From Dehalococcoidia bacterium (GTDB taxonomy: Bacteria > Chloroflexota > Dehalococcoidia > Dehalococcoidales > Fen-1064): a stretch of 6,098 bases of DNA. Shown piece after piece: positions 5,994 to 6,098 of this stretch. The translations under genes were made by a program, and so were the position numbers. The notes beneath the pieces are model-generated. The model worked only from the letters and a program-made list of their open reading frames with translations. It was not told the origin of the DNA and searched no databases. The stretch is from the NCBI GenBank assembly GCA_011192055.1, contig DUES01000159.1:2500-8597 (forward strand). The letters run 5' to 3'. The number at the start of each line of letters is the position of its first letter. Positions within the stretch are counted from its first letter, which is position 1.

Positions 5994-6098
5994 ATCGATA
6001 CGTTACGCATAGAGTCCCCAATGGATGCCGAGGTAGTTGACAGCCTTACTGCCGGGACCCGGGTGCTTATCTCCGGGACTATCTATACTGCCCGGGAC
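5994..6098 (+). CDS. fumB: Class I fumarate hydratase, beta subunit, N-terminal part, runs off right edge; apparent ATC start
   Basis: The last 35 codons match the N-terminus of the fumarase/tartrate dehydratase beta subunit: LRIESPMDAEVVDSLTAGTR leads into VLISGTIYTARD, the conserved G-T-I-Y-T-A-R-D block that opens this family. The beta subunit pairs with the alpha subunit (2698-3543) to form the active enzyme; most of it (usually about 180-200 residues in total) is beyond the window. Between the in-frame TAG at 5970 and the ATG at 6021 there is no ATG, GTG or TTG. The excellent SD at 5980-5986 points to the ATC at 5994. Starting at 6021 would drop the LRIESP strand that the family normally keeps and would have no SD. 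So either ATC is a rare non-standard start, or a start codon was lost by mutation or misread. The gene is separated from its usual partner by two opposite-strand genes and has a candidate promoter of its own. Confidence 0.82.
   Translation, partial: MDTLRIESPMDAEVVDSLTAGTRVLISGTIYTARD

Noticed and set aside
6021..6023. ATG at 6021 as the true start of the beta subunit
   Set aside because: It lacks an SD and would remove a conserved N-terminal strand; the strong SD is placed for 5994. Kept as the alternative.

Overview
The window looks like part of a bacterial chromosome, probably from an anaerobe. It carries a type 3 (LDH-like) malate dehydrogenase, an oxygen-sensitive class I two-subunit fumarase, and acyl-CoA type genes (a CaiB/BaiF CoA-transferase and an MFE-2-like short-chain dehydrogenase). 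The malate dehydrogenase resembles Chloroflexus-type enzymes from memory, and this gene mix is common in Dehalococcoidia and related Chloroflexota. That assignment is an inference without database support. Most genes have strong Shine-Dalgarno (SD) sequences. Hand counts on sample rows give roughly 59% GC in the core genes and about 43% in one gene (3634-4653).

Layout from left to right. Positions 1-422 (minus) hold the N-terminal 140 codons of a CaiB/BaiF CoA-transferase, which runs off the left edge. Positions 423-679 are a divergent intergenic region with a candidate minus-strand promoter and a leader hairpin. Positions 680-3543 (plus) are a tightly packed run: malate dehydrogenase, an alpha/beta hydrolase, a possible 43-residue small ORF that fills the next gap almost exactly, and the fumarase alpha subunit. 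Positions 3634-4653 (minus) encode an AT-richer extended SDR (epimerase or reductase type) with its own promoter. Positions 4735-4883 are intergenic and contain a very strong intrinsic terminator for the next gene. Positions 4884-5798 (minus) encode an SDR resembling the (3R)-hydroxyacyl-CoA dehydrogenase domain of MFE-2. Positions 5799-5993 are a divergent promoter region. From 5994 to the right edge (plus) lies the start of the fumarase beta subunit.

Malate dehydrogenase and fumarase together interconvert oxaloacetate, malate and fumarate, one arm of the TCA cycle that can run in either direction in anaerobes. The fumarase alpha and beta subunits are normally encoded side by side. Here they lie about 2.45 kb apart, separated by two genes on the opposite strand, and the beta gene has a good promoter of its own. 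The beta reading frame has a near-perfect SD but no ATG, GTG or TTG where the start should be; the codon there is ATC. These two points are the most unusual things in the window. I see no defence system, mobile element, CRISPR array, tRNA or rRNA.
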